Part shown: positions 43,719-53,900 of the stretch, piece by piece
Numbering within the stretch: position 1 is the stretch's first letter
Layout: each line of letters opens with the position of its first letter
Source of the DNA: Dicaeum eximium
Taxonomy: Eukaryota; Chordata; Aves; Passeriformes; Dicaeidae
Direction: 5' to 3'
NCBI GenBank assembly: GCA_013396995.1
Contig: VWZP01008546.1
Span: forward strand, 64,693 to 128,692
Length of the DNA: 64,000 nt
Translations under genes and position numbers: made by a program
The notes under the pieces: generated by a model
The model's database searches: none
Told to the model about the DNA's origin: nothing
What the model saw: only the letters and a program-made list of their open reading frames with translations

Positions 43719-46700
43719 GTGAGCGCGCGGCGGGCGGGGGCGGGCGGGCCGCGCGCTTACGGGCTGACTCCGCGGCGCGCGCCCCTCCCGCGCTTCCGCC
43801 CGGGCATTTAAAGTGAAGTCACTTCCGGCAACGGAGCGCGCTCCGCGGGGAAGGGCAGAGGGCGGAGCGGCTGCTTGCCTTCCCTCCTTTGAAAAGTAAA
43901 AAATTAACCTTAAAAAAAACATCCTGGCCATCGAAAAAATCCTCTGTCCTATCTCTCCTCGAATCTGGAGTGCTTTGTCCCGTTCTGGGCTTCTCAGTAC
44001 AAGAGAGACAGGGAAAACTCCTGGAGTGGGTCCAGTATAGGAAACAAAGATGACTAAGGGACTGGAGCATTTCTTGTATGAGGAAAGGCTGAGGCAGCTG
44101 GACCTGTTGAGCCTCGAGAAGGCATGGCTGAGATACTTTATTAATGGATATGAATATCTAACAAGGGTGCCAAGAGGATGGAGCCAGGATTTGCTTGTGA
44201 CAAGCTATAGAAAAAAAAGGCAATAGGCAGAAACTGATACACAGGAAGTTCCACCTCAATATGAGGAGGAATTTCTTTATCTGTTGGTGACCAATCACTG
44301 GCAGAATTTGCCCAGAGGGGTTTTGGCGTCTCTGTTACTGGAGATACTCAAGAACTTCCTCAAGACAGTCCTGTGCCGTGTGCTCTAGAATGGCTGTTTG
44401 AGCAGGGGGGTGGGAAAGATGACCCACTGTGGTCCCTTTCAACCTGACCCATTCTGTGATCCTGTTGTCAGTTTCTCTCTGCACCTCTGAGCACAGGGTG
44501 GTACCTGTCATCTCCCCTCCTGCACCTGCGGCAGAACATTCCATTAGGAATGGGCTGGGCGCAGTCTGGTGTGGCTCTGTGCTGTCATGGCACCATCCTT
44601 GGTCATGCTGTCACTGCAGGGGATGCTGTGCCAGCTGGCCAAACTGCAGGGGGGAGGAAGTGCCTGAGTTTAGTTGCCTCGTTATTTACACCCAGGATGG
44701 AATAAGACGGGGCCGTCCGAGAGCAGACACCGTCCGAGACCTGATCAGTGAAGGAGAGCACTCTTCCAGCAGGATACGCTGCAATATTTGCAACAGGGTC
44801 TTTCCACGAGAGAAGTCACTGCAAGCCCATAAACGAACTCACACTGGTGAGTAAAAGGAAGGCGTGAATAGCTGGGGAGAGCCACTTAGGAAGCACACAG
44901 GAAGTAATTAAAACCCCCCAGACGAACATAATGGAACCCCAAAGTACTTGACCTGCTATGATTTTATTGTAACTGCTAAATTAACCATGCTTTGCTCCCA
45001 GGTTTTGTTAGTCAATAAAAGTCTTTGTCACCATGTTTGTTGTGGAGAAGTGTAGCAGCAATTTGGGCTAGAATAGTATAGTCAAATTGTGTAAGCATTT
45101 TATCTGTCTGTGTCACAGGCTCACTTTATAAGAGAGAGAACTAGTCTTGGGCTTGGTGCTCTGTATTTGAGCTTGGTAGCACTTGGTATCCTGATTGCCT
45201 CTTCTCTGCGTTTTATTTCCTCGCTGATGTATTTTTCACATCACAATTGAAATTTTGCTGTAAGAGGTTACAGTAACTTAAAAAGTGGCTGGCAACTTCA
45301 GGATTGTAACATCCTAGGACTCTTAAATGAGAGAAGAGTCCAAATGCTTAAAATCACCACCCAGTTGTTTCTTTCCCACCACCTACAATTCATTTTCTAG
45401 GGTGGGGGAGATCATGCTAATTTACTGAATTGTATTTAGACAACGATTTGCAGTTAAGTTAAAATGTGTAATGAACTCACTCAATACTCAGCTGAGCTTA
45501 AACTGAAGATGTTATTTGGGTTTTTTTAAAACTAAGCGAATATATTTTATTTCTTCAACAAAAGACCCTATTTGCCATAAAATATAAACAAACGTACCTC
45601 ACAATACAGACACAACCACCAGTACTCCCCCCAAACCAACCAAACAAAAGCCTTGGCTCTCACCATCTCCTTCTGACTCAAGTCACTCTGACTAATCTAG
45701 ATAATGATGTCAAACAGCAGCGTTCCTCATGTTTTTTGGTCAAAAGATGTTATTTCACTTGGTCCTGCAATGTGTTGAACTTGTAAGAACTACTTAACTG
45801 AGCTTACCCTGTCATTCCTCTGAATTAGTGAGCCAGACTAAGCCTCATTTTGTTGCCTTCTGGAGGGCAGTGGCGTGGCATGCCTTTGTGTAGTGTGTGC
45901 AGTCAGATCCACTTGAGGAAGGAGACACCTGCTACCTTTGTTCTGGTTGCAGTTTGCATGGAGAACTCTTCCTTGATGACTGATTTAGGAAAGTTTAAAT
46001 CTGGAATGAGTTTCTCATGCAGCCTCCATCATTATCACTTATCTTAAGCATGAGATATTTCTCTTAATGAGATATTTCTACAACCTTGTAGTAATGTTGA
46101 CCTCAGATTTTACCCTAGTTCAGGCTAGGGTAAGGATAAATTTTTTCTGGTTACAGCCTGAATTACATTACTTGTCCATTTACTTTATATATTTATTGCT
46201 CTACATACGCACTGTTTCACAAAACTTCTGCAGTGCTATCTAAGAGTCTTAAATCAGAAAATATGACAAGGAAAAGTACTTTTTTTTTTTTCTCTTGGAA
46301 ATAACCATATTGTCCAGCAGCACAGAGCATGCACTTCAAAGTACATTAGGATTTTTTAAGTAGATGTAAGTTTCTGAGTGGGTAAAAGGAGGGTTTGCTT
46401 GTGCAAGTCTCAAGCCAGGGACCACCACTGGATACTATGACACTTCTAGTCATCTTTCATAAATCTCTTCTGTTACTACTTTTAGGTGAAAGGCCTTATT
46501 TGTGTGACTACCCAGATTGTGGTAAAGCCTTTGTACAGAGTGGGCAGCTCAAAACTCACCAGCGTCTCCACACAGGAGAGAAGCCTTTTGTCTGTTCAGA
46601 GAATGGTGAGTCATCAGAGAATAATTTGCAGCTTTCTGGGGTCAGACTAATATTGGAAATATATGTGTGTTCACATGGCAAAAGCTTTGGAGTTGAAATT

Positions 46701-47949
46701 TGGTGGAACTTTTAGGGAAGGGAAGAGCCATGAAGAATCTGACTATTTCTGTAAGTATGTATCTAAGGATTGCATACATTTTCTGTCAGTGGATACTAAT
46801 GTATGAAATAATTGGGACTTGTTATGAACCTTGCAACTAGAGCCTTTGGTTTAAACCAAACCTAGAGTTTTGTGAATGGGGAAGGGTGGATTCAGTGGCA
46901 TTTTCTTCCCACAGATGTTACACTTTCTTTGGCTGGCTGCTTTCTGTAACATGTTCTTCATTGTCACTCTGTGGTTTTTTAAGGCTGTTTAAGCAGATTC
47001 ACACATGCAAACCGTCATTGTCCCAAGCATCCATATGCCCGTCTGAAGAGGGAAGAGCTGACGGACAGGCTGAGTAAGAAGGAGACAGCTGACAATAAAG
47101 CTGTGGCTGAGTGGCTAGCGAAGTAAGTTCCCTCATGGTGTCAGATCTTTCTCAAAATACTTAAAAGGGTGGTCTGACACAGCATTTATTCTTTGGGACA
47201 GTAGAACTCCAAGAAAGCAAAACTAGATGTTCTTCCAGTAAACATCAGCATAGCCTTGCCTCTCCTTGAAGAATTATGAACTCCTGGTCGAGACAAAGTC
47301 CCTTATGAAGATTTTTTCTTATGATTTTGTTTTGTTTTGTGTTTGCTCTCTGCTTAAATATTTCTTTTTGCTGGATCAACACCTGCTAATACTTCATTAG
47401 CTAGTACTACAGTTTTGCTGAATTTGCATTTATATGAGCGGCTCTGTATGCCTAGGGAGAAATGCCTGCTGAGAACACCATGGAGACAAGAAATCTGTCA
47501 CAGATGTTCACTTGGGTACTTTACACTTAAAATACTGAATAAAGAAGGTTTCTGACAGCTTAAATACTACCATATAAAGGCTGAAAAGTAAAGCCAAGTG
47601 CAATGCCCAGTTGGATGCAAGCTTGGGAGGTTTTTGCCCATTTTGAATTGTTGGTGTGCGAGTCAATTGTATGTATTTTACAAGTGTTTCTCACATTTGC
47701 TGTTATAGGTACTGGGAGACTAGAGAGCAGCGTGCTCCTGCTTTGAAGACCAAAGCAATCCAGAAAACAGATCAGGAGCAGCAGGACCCAATGGAGTATC
47801 TTCAGTCTGATGAAGAGGATGATGAAGACAAAAACAGCGCCCATTCAGCTGCCCGCCACCGCCGCCTCCAGGAGCAGCGTGAACGCATGCACGGCGCGCT
47901 GGCGCTCATTGAGCTGGCAAACTTAGCTGTGGCACCCCTGCGACAGTAG
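43431..47949 (+). CDS. ZNF367: ZNF367, zinc finger protein 367 (5' end missing at assembly gap)
   Basis: C2H2 zinc-finger transcription factor (ZFF29), nuclear, linked to proliferation. Coding exons: 43431-43718, 44696-44846, 46486-46605, 46984-47122, 47709-47949. They join to 939 nt, i.e. 313 codons with the stop TAG at 47947-47949. The recovered protein begins at VIKTTPIKP, equivalent to about residue 34 of the 350-residue human protein. It continues with PTSPGFSDFMVYPWRWGENA, a Pro/Gly-rich acidic linker, a basic GIRRGRPRADTVRDLI segment, two canonical C2H2 fingers (C-x2-C-x12-H-x3-H and C-x4-C-x12-H-x3-H, TGE linkers) and a third atypical Cys/His module (CLSRFTHANRHCPKHP). The C-terminus is an acidic EEDDEDK run and a helix LQEQRERMHGALALIEL ending APLRQ. 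The missing start is assembly damage, not truncation (see findings). Confidence 0.95.
43719..44695 (+). other. ZNF367: ZNF367 intron 1
   Basis: 977 bp; its middle half is the CR1 at 43960-44463. The GC-rich island fades by about 43860. Confidence 0.9.
43960..44463 (+). mobile_element. CR1 LINE fragment
   Basis: Matches CR1 3' wording: CTGGAGTGCTTTGTCC, CTCAGTACAAGAGAGACAGGG, GAGGCAGCTGGACCTGTTGAG, TTCCACCTCAATATGAGGAGG, GGTCCCTTTCAACCTGACCC and terminal ATTCTGTGATCCTGTTG. 5'-truncated, about 500 bp, same strand as ZNF367. Confidence 0.9.
44696..44846 (+). CDS. ZNF367: ZNF367 coding exon 2
   Basis: 151 nt, 50 codons plus one base: DGIRRGRPRADTVRDLISEG and the first C2H2 finger, ending in HTG. 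Acceptor TTTACACCCAG, donor GTGAGT. Confidence 0.96.
44847..46485 (+). other. ZNF367: ZNF367 intron 2
   Basis: 1.6 kb. Contains a short hairpin TTACCCTAG / CTAGGGTAA (46110-46133) and homopolymer runs. No repeat family recognised. Confidence 0.85.
46486..46605 (+). CDS. ZNF367: ZNF367 coding exon 3
   Basis: 120 nt, 39 complete codons: ERPYLCDYPDCGKAFVQ onward, second finger, then EKPFVCSEN starting the third module. Acceptor ACTTTTAG, donor GTGAGT. Confidence 0.96.
46606..46983 (+). other. ZNF367: ZNF367 intron 3
   Basis: 378 bp, nothing beyond splice signals. Confidence 0.85.
46984..47122 (+). CDS. ZNF367: ZNF367 coding exon 4
   Basis: 139 nt, 45 complete codons: CLSRFTHANRHCPKHPYARL, then a Lys/Glu-rich helix ending AVAEWLA. 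Acceptor GTTTTTTAAG (an AAG acceptor, acceptable but weak), donor GTAAGT. Confidence 0.94.
47123..47708 (+). other. ZNF367: ZNF367 intron 4
   Basis: 586 bp, nothing beyond splice signals. Confidence 0.85.
47709..47949 (+). CDS. ZNF367: ZNF367 terminal coding exon 5
   Basis: 241 nt including stop: YWETREQRAPALK, QQDPMEYLQSDEEDDEDK, LQEQRERMHGALALIELANL, APLRQ. Acceptor TGCTGTTATAG. Confidence 0.96.
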
Positions 47950-50000
47950 ATAGGAGGAGCAGTCTCTGCCCTTAAAAAATGTACTTTCTGGTGTCACTTA
48001 ACCAGTTAGATCCCAGGCATAAGCTAAGCACCTTATTTGCTTATAATAGGCTGCTATTCTGTAGATTTTATGAAGAATGTTGTTGCCCCGTAACATGGGG
48101 TGAGAGAATTGCACTTTTGGTAGGGTAGAAGACAGATGTAAAATTTCTAAGTATTTTGTAAATATAGGACTGCATAAGGCAGGGTTGACAAATTTATGTG
48201 TTATGGGACGCTAGATTTTGCAAGGTTAACTCATTTATCTGAAGCAGATTTCACAGGAAACACTTTCTGAGCAAAGTGTTCACGATTAGCAGGATGGTAC
48301 ATGTGGCCAAAAAAGGCTAACAAAAAGTATTTATCTGACTATCTAGCAAAGTGATGAGTCTGGGGATATTGTTAAACAGCAACGAAACCATGTTTCTCTA
48401 ACGTCAGTATATCTTTACCTAGCATCTCCAAGGCGAAGGGCAGGGGTTAGTTATCTCAGCTTGTACAGGGAAAGAAAACGCTTCATGCAGGGAATATCTT
48501 CACTGTGACTGCCCAAGGTATGAGGCTTGACTTTGCTGCTTCACATTTTTTTGATTTGATTTCAGCAGAATGTCTTGGTAGCACTTGTTATTCCTAACAT
48601 GTGTAGTTGGGAAGTTTTGCACATTGTTTTATCTGAAAATGATTAGTCTTGCAAAGTCTAGAAAAAGGTAAACAATTGGTAATATTTTTTCAGGTGTTTT
48701 TGGGCCCTGTAGTGATTTGGCACTTGATTTTGTTAATAAAGGGGTTATTTACAGGGTGGTATGAATTTGTAGTAAACTATTCTAGGTCTTCTATTAGCAA
48801 ACACTAAGTTTTAAAGTATTGCTTTTGTAATGATTAGCAAATAGAAGGCTCCATACTTACTGTGCATAAAGCCACCTTACTGCTTTACTCCAGCATAACA
48901 TGCCGATTTTTTGTTCACTAACCATAGCACAGCTATAAAGTAAACACTGCAGAAAAGTATTCACTATACCATTAGAAAATAGGCTTCCAAAGGTAGTTAC
49001 AAGTGTGTTAACAGTGTGATTTCATATATTTCCCAGATAAATGAAGTTGCAGAATGCTGCCTAGTACTCAGATGCTGATATAAAATGTTTAACAGGGTAT
49101 CTTGTCACTTTGTGAATGTTGTGTACTTTCAGTAGCATTGTCTCATGGTGATCTTTTACCATATTTTGCTTTGAAGGCAGCCAGAGATTCCTAATATGCT
49201 AACAAAACTTTGTTTTCAGATTGGACTTTTTGTGTGTGGTTTTGTTGTTGGTTGTTGTTGTTAAGCTACTGCTTAAGGGGATATTAATAATGTGTATTTA
49301 CTGACCTGCTTGCTTTAACTTCCTCTCGTTGGAAGTCGGGAAATTCAGATGAGAAGGGAAGCCTCTTTCCCTCTCACCTGAACTGAAAAGGAAGAAAAAA
49401 CATTTTGTCAACCACTTTATATAGGCTGACCAGATGCATACAGCTGTTCTAGAAAAGTAGAGTGGTTTTACATCAGAAACTGCAGCTGTTGAAGTATGTT
49501 CTCTGATAACCTTTTGTGGTTGAAAATCTCATTAACCCAGTTTGTTTAAATCCTGTGTTGATGCACTTAACTAAAATGTAATTGAATAATTTAAGAAAAA
49601 GTCTCTTTCATTGATTGTAAATAATTTTGCACCAGTGATACGGTTTAACTTCTGCTACAGCTTCTGAAAAAAATAGGAAGCACTCGTCATGCAAGGCTTC
49701 TTTTCCTATATAAAACTGGTAATTCATTGATGTATGTAGGTTTTGGGTTTCTAAAAAATATTACATGCATCTGACTGTTCATCTGGCTTCATGCGAATAG
49801 TCTGATCCCAAAGTGAGCCCTGAACATAAATCTCTTGTAATTCTGAATCATAACTCAGAATTGCTCCCGAGTAGTATTTCACAGGGTAGAAGACTCTAAT
49901 TACCAGCCACTTGCAGACTGGAATATTACTTCATCAGGATTGGTTGTGGGTTTTTTGGTGGGTTTTTGTTGTTTTTTTTTTTNTTGCCTTGTTTTGGTTT

Positions 50001-50033
<33 letters not shown>

Positions 50034-50370
50034 TTGGGTTTGAGGTTTTTAAATTTTTTTTCAGTCAGCCAGAATATTTCCTCAGGTCTTTGAAGTAGGA
50101 CAAGTGCACTGGATTGTACTTTGCCATAGACAAAATTCAGACAGCTGAAGCAGTTTTGGATCATGACAAGTTTTAGATAAAATACCAAGGAATAAAAGCA
50201 AAGATGGGATGTGGAAGACTGCTTTTGGTTTTATTAAGTGATTACATACAAGAAATTGTTGGTGCTTTGAAAGAATAAGTTGTAGTTTGGCATGAGTTAA
50301 AAGCAGAAGAGTTGATGTGCTGTCATTCTAATAGATGCTTTGAATAAAAACTTGATTTAATTTTCATGTT
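47950..50370 (+). other. ZNF367: ZNF367 3' UTR
   Basis: AT-rich sequence after the stop. AATAAA hexamers lie at 48735-48740, 50191-50196 and 50343-50348. The last is followed by a GT-rich stretch (TTTAATGTGTGCTGTTTGG) suited to cleavage, so the UTR may reach about 50370. Confidence 0.6.
49945..50060 (+). repeat. G/T-rich and poly-T low-complexity tract
   Basis: GGTTTTTTGG-type units, a single N at 49983 and an uninterrupted run of 30 T at 50003-50032, within the ZNF367 3' UTR. Confidence 0.9.
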
Positions 50371-50597
50371 TAATGTGTGCTGTTTGGTAATTATTAAATA
50401 CTCAGCCTCTTCGTGTTTCTGACAGCCCGACTTGTTTCAGAGAAGGTTGAAAGTATTTATTCTCCCCGTCTCTTGAGATTTGACACAAGTTAAACCACCC
50501 GAGGCAAATTGTTTTTTACAGTTTCAGAAACCTGTGAGAGCCGTCGCTCCGTGCCAAGCGCAGGCCGAGCTCTGGGGCTCTGAGGGCTGGCAGCAGC

Positions 50598-50640
50598 NNN
50601 NNNNNNNNNNNNNNNNNNNNNNNNNNNNNNNNNNNNNNNN
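50598..50640. other. Assembly gap (43 N)
   Basis: Run of N in the SLC35D2 promoter/first-exon region, so part of the 5' UTR or N-terminal coding sequence may be absent. Confidence 0.98.
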
Positions 50641-50855
50641 TCGCCCCTCTCCCTTCCGCGGGCCAGCCCCACAGGCCCCGCTTTGCCACGGGCCTGCTTT
50701 AACAGCGCGGCAGGGTGGTGCCAGACGCTGCGGGGACCGGGCTCCAGCTCGGCAGCTGCGGACGCGGAGCCCCGGTTCGCCGGCGCCCTGCGCGGCGTCC
50801 GCCCCGCCGCCGGGCCCCGCAGGCCGCGCTGGCAGGGCGGCCCGGCCCTGGCGGN

Positions 50856-50920
50856 CTCTTCTACGGGACGTGCTCTTTCCTCACCGTGCTGGTCAACAAG
50901 GCGCTCCTCAGCGCCTACAG
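50856..50920 (+). CDS. SLC35D2: SLC35D2 coding exon 1 (partial)
   Basis: 21 codons plus two bases, LFYGTCSFLTVLVNKALLSA onward (first membrane helix). Donor GTGAGC. The frame is open leftward to about 50715 without any ATG, so the start codon is not in this assembly. Confidence 0.93.
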
Positions 50921-53900
50921 GTGAGCGCCGAGGCGGAGCGGGCGGCCCCCACCCGCGGGCGCTGGCGGTGCCGGGCGATGCCGGGCCGTCCCTGCCCGGC
51001 TGAGAAGCGCTCCCGCTGCTGCTCCCCTTCTCCTTGGCGTGACCCACGGGCGGCCGCGCACCTCGCAGCCCGAGAAGCCAGCTGGTGGGTGATGTGCTGG
51101 GAGCGGGGAAGGTTTCTCCAGTTTCAGACCCCACTCGTGCCCAGTGTGTACCAGTTCTGCAGCACCGCCCGACGGCAGGCACGGTTCTGACAACACCCGT
51201 CTTTTCCTCCGGGTCTTCTCGCTATTCCCAGGGGATCGCCCTACCTCAGACACCCGTGAGGGAAACAGCGCATCCCCTAACTGTTCCTGCCGAACAGTAT
51301 TTTCCTTCCAGTATCTTTCTTTTCTGAGGTAGCCAGATACGAATAGTGAACCTTTTAAAATGGCATGATCATAAAAACACTGAAAGATTCCGTCCGAACT
51401 TGATGGCGCTAATTCCCATATGGAATCATGATGATAATTAGCATCTTGTACCATTGTGTAAAGCAACATCATTAACTGCACACCTCTTACACTTTGCATT
51501 TTACTCTTAGTCTTACAGCTGTGGGAAATAGGAACTTGAACATTCATCTGCAAGTCATACTTTTACCATCTAGATTTGTACTTGTTGGACTTGGATCATC
51601 CTTGTGGGTCCCTTCTGACTCAGGATATTCTATAATTCTGTGATTGTCCTGTGAATGCCATTTTTCTCATGCCATAAAACATGCCATTAACATGTTTTAC
51701 TTAAAATCTTTGCTGTTTTTGCTGTGGTTTAGCTCATCTTGAATCAAAATAAGAAAAAGAAAAACCGAAACTAAAAGAAAGTTAAAAAGCCAAACTCGCT
51801 GTCATTTTCTAAGATTCAGTGCTATTTGAACATACAGCAGCTGTATTTTAATGTCTCATAAATTGTACATGGTGCAAGTTGACATTTTATAGTGGTTTTT
51901 ATCCTACAGACTGCAGCTCCCTGCAAGTCCCTGGCATACATCTAGCACATCTGTGCGAGATAATTGAGTACCGTATGTCCATCAGTAAGCCTAAGTTTTG
52001 TATTAAGACCTTACAGAATTTTTGGAAACATTTAGGCCTCTGCAAATCACAAATGTCTGGAGAAATCTGTGTAGTACAGATGGGCAAACTCTCCATCCTT
52101 ATATGGGGGAGCTGTAAATACTAAACAAAAGGCAGTTTAAGTGTCACATGACTATAAATGGAAGTGCTGTTGTTTCCTATGTTTTTCCTGCCCCCAATAC
52201 TTCTGTTTCCCTGAATCTCTTTTGCTATCAGTTGCTCCTAACTCTGTGTTAGGACTGTAATGCTCTTACAGCTTTTGTGCTGTGATTTAATGTGTTTGTT
52301 TATTTTGTCAATGCTTTGTTCCCATCCTAGTTGTGTTAATTTCAGATGTACATTTTTCACCCCACTAAGTAGGAGAACAGCAGTTTCTGAAAATATCACG
52401 AAATTCAGCAAGGCCAAGTACGAGGTCCTGCACCTGGATTGAGGCAGTCCTAGGCACAAATATAGTCTGCATGGAGAATGCCTCGAGACTAGCCCTGGGG
52501 AGAAAGACTTGGGGGTGTTTGTGGACAAAAAGCTGAATATGAACAGCTCAGAAACCCAACCACCTGGGCTGCATCAGAAGAGGTGTGGCCAGCAGGTCAA
52601 GGGAGGGGATTCTGTGCCCCTGCTATGATGAGACCCCACCTGTAATAATGCATCCAGGTCTTGGGCCTCCCAACACAAAGAAGACATGGACCTGTTGGAG
52701 GTAGCCCAGAGGAGGCCACTAATCACAGTGGCAGTGATCACAGAATGGCAGCATCTCTCCTGTGAAGACAGGCTGAGAGAGAGAGACCACGTTGTTCAGC
52801 CTGGAGAAGATTCCAGGAAGACCTTATTGTGGCTTTCCAGCCTAAAGGGCAGAGCTCAAGTAGGACTTTTGAGAAGGCCATGTAGTGATAGGACAAAGGG
52901 AAATGGACTTAAGTCAAAAGAGGGGAGGTCTAGATTGATATTAGGAAGAAATTCTTTACTGTGAGAGTGGTGAGGCACTGGAGTAAGTTGTCCAGACAGG
53001 TTGCAGACCCCCCATCCCTAGAGGTGCTCAAGACCAGTCTGGATGGGGCTCTGAGCAACCTGGAGTACTGAAAGGTGTCCCTGCCCATGGCAGAGGGTTT
53101 GGAACTAGGTGATCTTTAAGGTCCCTTCCAGCCTAAACCATTCTATGATTCTGTCCATGCTTTCAGCTAAAGCCAGCCGAAGGGTTATAGTAGGAATGTA
53201 GCTGGTTTAGTAGACAATAGACGTCTGTACAATATTTACCTAAGAACTTGATTTTGCAAACACGTTTTGCTAGTATGTTTGGAGTGTAGAGTTAAGCTTC
53301 CGTGTCAGAGAAAGTGCAAGAGGTTTTAGTTACTATCCCATCTCAGGATTCAAAATGTATATGCGAACCTACTCAAGAAAGGACACATTAAGAGTTCTCT
53401 AAGTGTGGTACCTTCACTTGTGAATATTCTCCAAACAACTAGCAGTTCAGAGTTGCTCAACTGTGCATAGGCTGTATTATTTGGGCTGCATAAATAAAAG
53501 ATTATTATTACAATAAGTGTAGTCCTGAGCTCTTCTTAAACACAGGCCAGTCATCCTCATGTTTAATTGTTGACTTTGGGATTAAACTTTAACTTTTTTA
53601 TTTTTCCTAATTATTTCTTTCCATTCCTCAGTACTAAATATCTGTTCATGCTTTTCAGCTTCCCATCACCAATGTTTCTTGGAATTGGACAGGTATGTTC
53701 ACAAGTAAAGCACACTAAAAATATTTATTATTTTGTAAGTTAAACTAATAATAATAGAGGTAGATTTTAGCAGGCAAAATCACAGTTATAGTGAATTGCT
53801 TGTTTTCTGGATTAGATACACTATAAGAAGCTGTAATTTGTTTCATTGAAAACAGGCAACTTTGAGTTTGAGTCAAAATTATTGCCTGGAGAGAGTCATG

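Larger units (their letters stand above)
50480..51080 (+). promoter_or_regulatory. SLC35D2: SLC35D2 CpG-island promoter region
   Basis: GC- and CpG-rich block around exon 1, interrupted by a 43-N gap and a single N. No TATA box seen. The long frames on both strands are GC artefacts. Confidence 0.65.
50921..53658 (+). other. SLC35D2: SLC35D2 intron 1
   Basis: 2.7 kb; the first ~300 bp are still CpG-rich, then AT-rich with two CR1 fragments (51575-51650 and 52385-53155). Confidence 0.88.

Noticed and set aside
46110..46133. 9-bp hairpin TTACCCTAG / CTAGGGTAA in ZNF367 intron 2
   Set aside because: Arms this short are expected several times in 64 kb by chance; no further support.
50480..51553. 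Frames of 212-236 codons on both strands around SLC35D2 exon 1
   Set aside because: GC-driven and broken by the N run. Only the 22-codon TM1 segment is supported by homology.
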